NCBI GenBank assembly: GCA_022071975.1
Contig: JAJVIO010000037.1
Span: forward strand, 1-46,226
From: Planctomycetota bacterium
Lineage (GTDB): Bacteria > Planctomycetota > UBA8742 > UBA2392
Length of the DNA: 46,226 nt
Direction of reading: 5' to 3'
The translations under genes and the position numbers were made by a program. Shown piece after piece: positions 45,201-46,226 of this stretch (position 1 is the stretch's first letter; each line of letters opens with the position of its first letter). The notes under the pieces were generated by a model. The model made no database searches. It saw only the letters and a program-made list of their open reading frames with translations, and had not been told where the DNA came from.

Positions 45201-45566
45201 TCGCTGCTGAGCTCGCTGAACAGCGTGCCGACCGTGCGGCGCCGCTTTGACATCGCGCGCATCCTGGCCCTGGCGGCGCGCGACCCGGAAATCTGGGTGT
45301 CGTTGTTCAACGCCGATGGTCCGCACCGCGAAGAGATCGTTACCTGGATCTACCCCGCCGACTACGTGCTGCGCGCCCGCGGGCAGGCCATCCTGGCCCG
45401 CCGCTACTCCGGCCAGCGCGCCAAGGCATTCCGCGCGCTGGCGGTGCTGGACCTGCAGCAGGCCTTCGAGGAAGGCTACCTGAACCGCAGCCGCATCCTG
45501 AGCGACGAGTATCTCGCCCCGCTGATCACCGAGCCCGCACTGGCCAAATACTTCGACGTGAAGTAG
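42300..45566 (+). CDS. Ser/Thr protein kinase with TPR-like C-terminus (paralogue)
   Basis: A 1088-residue membrane kinase. Catalytic motifs are RGGMG (84-88), Lys105 (AMKVLL), HRDLKPEN (215-222), DWGLAK, and GTPAYMAPEQAKG. A membrane helix (~433-455, VVTLALFFMLLGGVVFAAV) leads into a charged coiled coil (~456-525). The rest is helical with TPR-type units, denser near 555-590 (AVESFQQALQLDPTFVEAHM) and 795-830 (ADLKRAIELNPRYADAHKLL), less regular elsewhere. It shares kinase layout and many phrases with the upstream gene (FGEVLVMDWGLA, EHPNIVPVHELG), so the pair arose by duplication. It is followed by a hairpin terminator. Confidence 0.94.
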   Translation: MNENATTARAVTEDNDFLVLDSMASMQRVGDSGVSAFFEGGSTLIDLDGVTEERAKKAAEKHRDELAHGHHISERYKVIGEIARGGMGAVLEVQDNDLDRRVAMKVLLRDTRKKDSDSGSPLDTGPVNRFIGEAQLTGWLEHPNIVPVHELGLDSQGRVYFTMKRVKGRSLRQIMDKLRQGHAATHAEFPLGKLLTILLKVCDAIDFAHNKGILHRDLKPENIMVGQFGEVLVMDWGLAKQIEAPQKPGTNKLPANETASFTLDVALGAADEDSRETREGTISGTPAYMAPEQAKGNVRELSQRTDIFCIGAILYELLCLVPPYLAANITDALDQAREHRLLHPKAKLDKVLKDERLKRAFGPLGIERGRKYPRELVSVCMRAMHEQRELRYNSVADLRRDIEAYMTAQPVSAHRDNPFTALNKWARRNPTRAAVVTLALFFMLLGGVVFAAVRAKVAADRADDAEKTRLAVEEKQEAMKRQLEAEADLRRASDAAKEKAERVAQLEKEALERERRESEALAARNAAFVPYSKGADLRSRSASFTDWEKRAQSWRQAVESFQQALQLDPTFVEAHMELAQVYADLGYDNDALYHFKRADALTASQTGRGHVEALMAYAMYDFQQKVLREGIPGNFDEVFRRFQPVKDAAEPGSYYARIAQILLDLGEAFRTTSGFEYMRAQAEAAKRMAEIEREGPPLWEVYTLLAIIDQGAGEGSPAETRDYLRRARELKANLPILTWLQIRQGGRTSSQRDRLGLRDWNRFVEQFPYDPRGYYARAGLRFHSDEERNAELETADLKRAIELNPRYADAHKLLLRVYVREGAYRTAITHLDAMRRSSSGLENAAIDLIEAELTASTGEFERMKNLVSAALLENIANGTVTMTQAAGVLLRDHEYQALIDMCDAIEAQFGPDTPPLVTLFMARGLTMLGRFDEAAQVVKPLEDNPGLLPKEYRPTLTNWAEDARIYPSLLSSLNSVPTVRRRFDIARILALAARDPEIWVSLFNADGPHREEIVTWIYPADYVLRARGQAILARRYSGQRAKAFRALAVLDLQQAFEEGYLNRSRILSDEYLAPLITEPALAKYFDVK

Positions 45567-45583
45567 GCGCCGGGCAAGAAACG

Positions 45584-45612
45584 AGCGGCGGCCATTTCGG
45601 CCGCCGCTGTGT
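45584..45612. terminator. Likely bidirectional hairpin terminator
   Basis: A perfect 10-bp stem AGCGGCGGCC / GGCCGCCGCT with a 5-base loop, followed by GTGTTGTTT on the plus strand and CGTTTCTTG on the minus strand. It lies between the kinase stop and the convergent repeat-protein stop. Confidence 0.7.
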
Positions 45613-45626
45613 TGTTTAAGCCGGCG

Positions 45627-46226
45627 TTACTTGTTCTTGCCGTTGTTGTCTTTCTCTTCTTTGTCCTTCTTTTCCTTCTCTTCTTTTTCCCGCTTCTCCA
45701 GCTCTTCCTTTTCCTTCTTCTCTTTTTCTTCTTTCTCGCGCTTGGCCTGCTCCTCTTTCTGCTTCTTCTCCTGCTCTTCCTTGGCCTTGCGCTCTGCTTC
45801 TTCCTTCGCCTTCCGGTCCGCTTCTTCTTTAGCCTTGCGGTCTGCCTCTTCCTTCTCTTTTTTCACGCGTTCAGCCTGTTCTTTCTCGGCCTTCTCACGT
45901 TCCTCCTTCTCCCGCTTCTCCCTCTCTTCGCGTTCCTTCTTCTCGCGCTCAGCCTTTTCCTTCTCGGCCTTTTCGCGTTCTTCCTTCTCGCGCTTCTCCC
46001 GCTCCTCTCGTTCCTTCTTCTCGCGCTCAGCCTTTTCCTTCTCGGCCTTTTCGCGTTCTTCCTTCTCGCGCTTCTCCCGCTCTTCGCGTTCCTTCTTCTC
46101 GCGTTCAGCCTTTTCTTTCTCGGCCTTTTCGCGTTCTTCCTTCTCGCGCTTCTCCCGCTCCTCGCGTTCCTTCTTCTCGCGCTCGGCCTTTTCCTTCTCG
46201 GCCTTTTCGCGTTCTTCCTTCTCGCG
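45627..46226 (-). CDS. Partial Lys/Glu/Arg repeat protein (single alpha-helix type)
   Basis: The frame is open from the window's right edge to TAA at 45627, about 199 residues, with no stop; the GTG at 45866 is only an internal valine codon. Composition is almost entirely Lys, Glu, Arg and Ala. From 45896 to the edge it is a 26-residue repeat made mainly of EKAEKEKAEREKKE-type units, and the C-terminus drifts to KEEKEKKDKEEKDNNGKNK. Such alternating charges form stable isolated helices (single alpha-helix or TolA/TonB-like spacers). The N-terminal domain lies outside the window, so the role is unknown. Confidence 0.75.
   Translation of the reverse strand, partial: REKEEREKAEKEKAEREKKEREEREKREKEEREKAEKEKAEREKKEREEREKREKEEREKAEKEKAEREKKEREEREKREKEEREKAEKEKAEREKKEREEREKREKEEREKAEKEQAERVKKEKEEADRKAKEEADRKAKEEAERKAKEEQEKKQKEEQAKREKEEKEKKEKEELEKREKEEKEKKDKEEKDNNGKNK
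45896..46226 (-). repeat. 78-bp tandem repeat encoding 26-residue charged helix
   Basis: The word CGCGTTCTTCC (first copy CACGTTCCTCC) recurs at 45896, 45974, 46052, 46130 and 46208, an exact 78-bp period, and continues past the window edge. The period is a multiple of three, so copy-number change keeps the frame. Confidence 0.95.

Overview
The window is a GC-rich (roughly two thirds G+C by eye), densely coded bacterial chromosome segment. Signal peptidase II lipoboxes point to a diderm. Long Ser/Thr kinases with C-terminal TPR arrays, a sigma-54 response regulator, DUF58, M61 and NnrS proteins, and many short intergenic palindromes together suggest Planctomycetota or a related environmental lineage. 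That placement is inference: there is no rRNA or universal marker tree here. I see no tRNA, rRNA or CRISPR array. The core genes (dnaK, dnaX, ybaB, purA, lipB, lpd, rbfA, fur) mark this as ordinary chromosome.

Layout. 0-5 kb: a partial ORF, dnaK with a strong terminator, a fused TssB-TssC-like contractile sheath gene and a CopD-like membrane protein. 4.9-5.6 kb: a REP-associated tyrosine transposase bracketed by inverted 29-bp palindromic repeats. 5.6-11 kb: an M61 peptidase, a diguanylate cyclase and a translationally coupled nnrS/FmdE-like pair. 11-14 kb: DUF2752, dnaX, ybaB and a Crp/Fnr regulator. 14-17.7 kb: two lipoproteins, lipB (with a repeat inserted in frame) and lpd. 17.8-19.8 kb: ccmB, ccmC and a ccmD-like gene. 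19.8-20.1 kb: a large mirrored palindromic element. 20-27.4 kb: DUF58, then a leftward cluster running LPLAT acyltransferase, carboxypeptidase-regulatory-domain protein, RluD-type pseudouridine synthase, LCAT-like lipoprotein, purA. 27.5-30 kb: ogt, a methyltransferase, fur and rbfA. 30-36 kb: an oligopeptide-type ABC transporter (binding protein and two permeases, one with a ~470-residue insertion) without ATPases. 36-45.6 kb: a sigma-54 response regulator and two paralogous Ser/Thr kinases. 45.6 kb to the end: a Lys/Glu/Arg repeat protein built on a 78-bp tandem repeat.

The most unusual theme is repeated DNA between and inside genes. There are two kinds. (a) Hairpin palindromes of several families, often touching a stop codon, some with compensatory base changes between copies, and a resident RAYT that could mobilise at least one family. 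(b) Heptanucleotide (7-bp) arrays, reminiscent of the STRR heptamers of heterocystous cyanobacteria. They occur after the first kinase gene (a TAGGGCT/TGGGGCT array followed by a TGCCGCC/TGCCTCC array), inside lipB as the same two-part element in the same order and orientation, and as degenerate forms on both sides of the response regulator gene.

Functionally, NnrS-DUF542, the FmdE-like protein and perhaps the Crp/Fnr regulator fit a nitric-oxide response. The ccm genes fit cytochrome c maturation. The response regulator and kinases form a signalling block next to the inflated peptide transporter.
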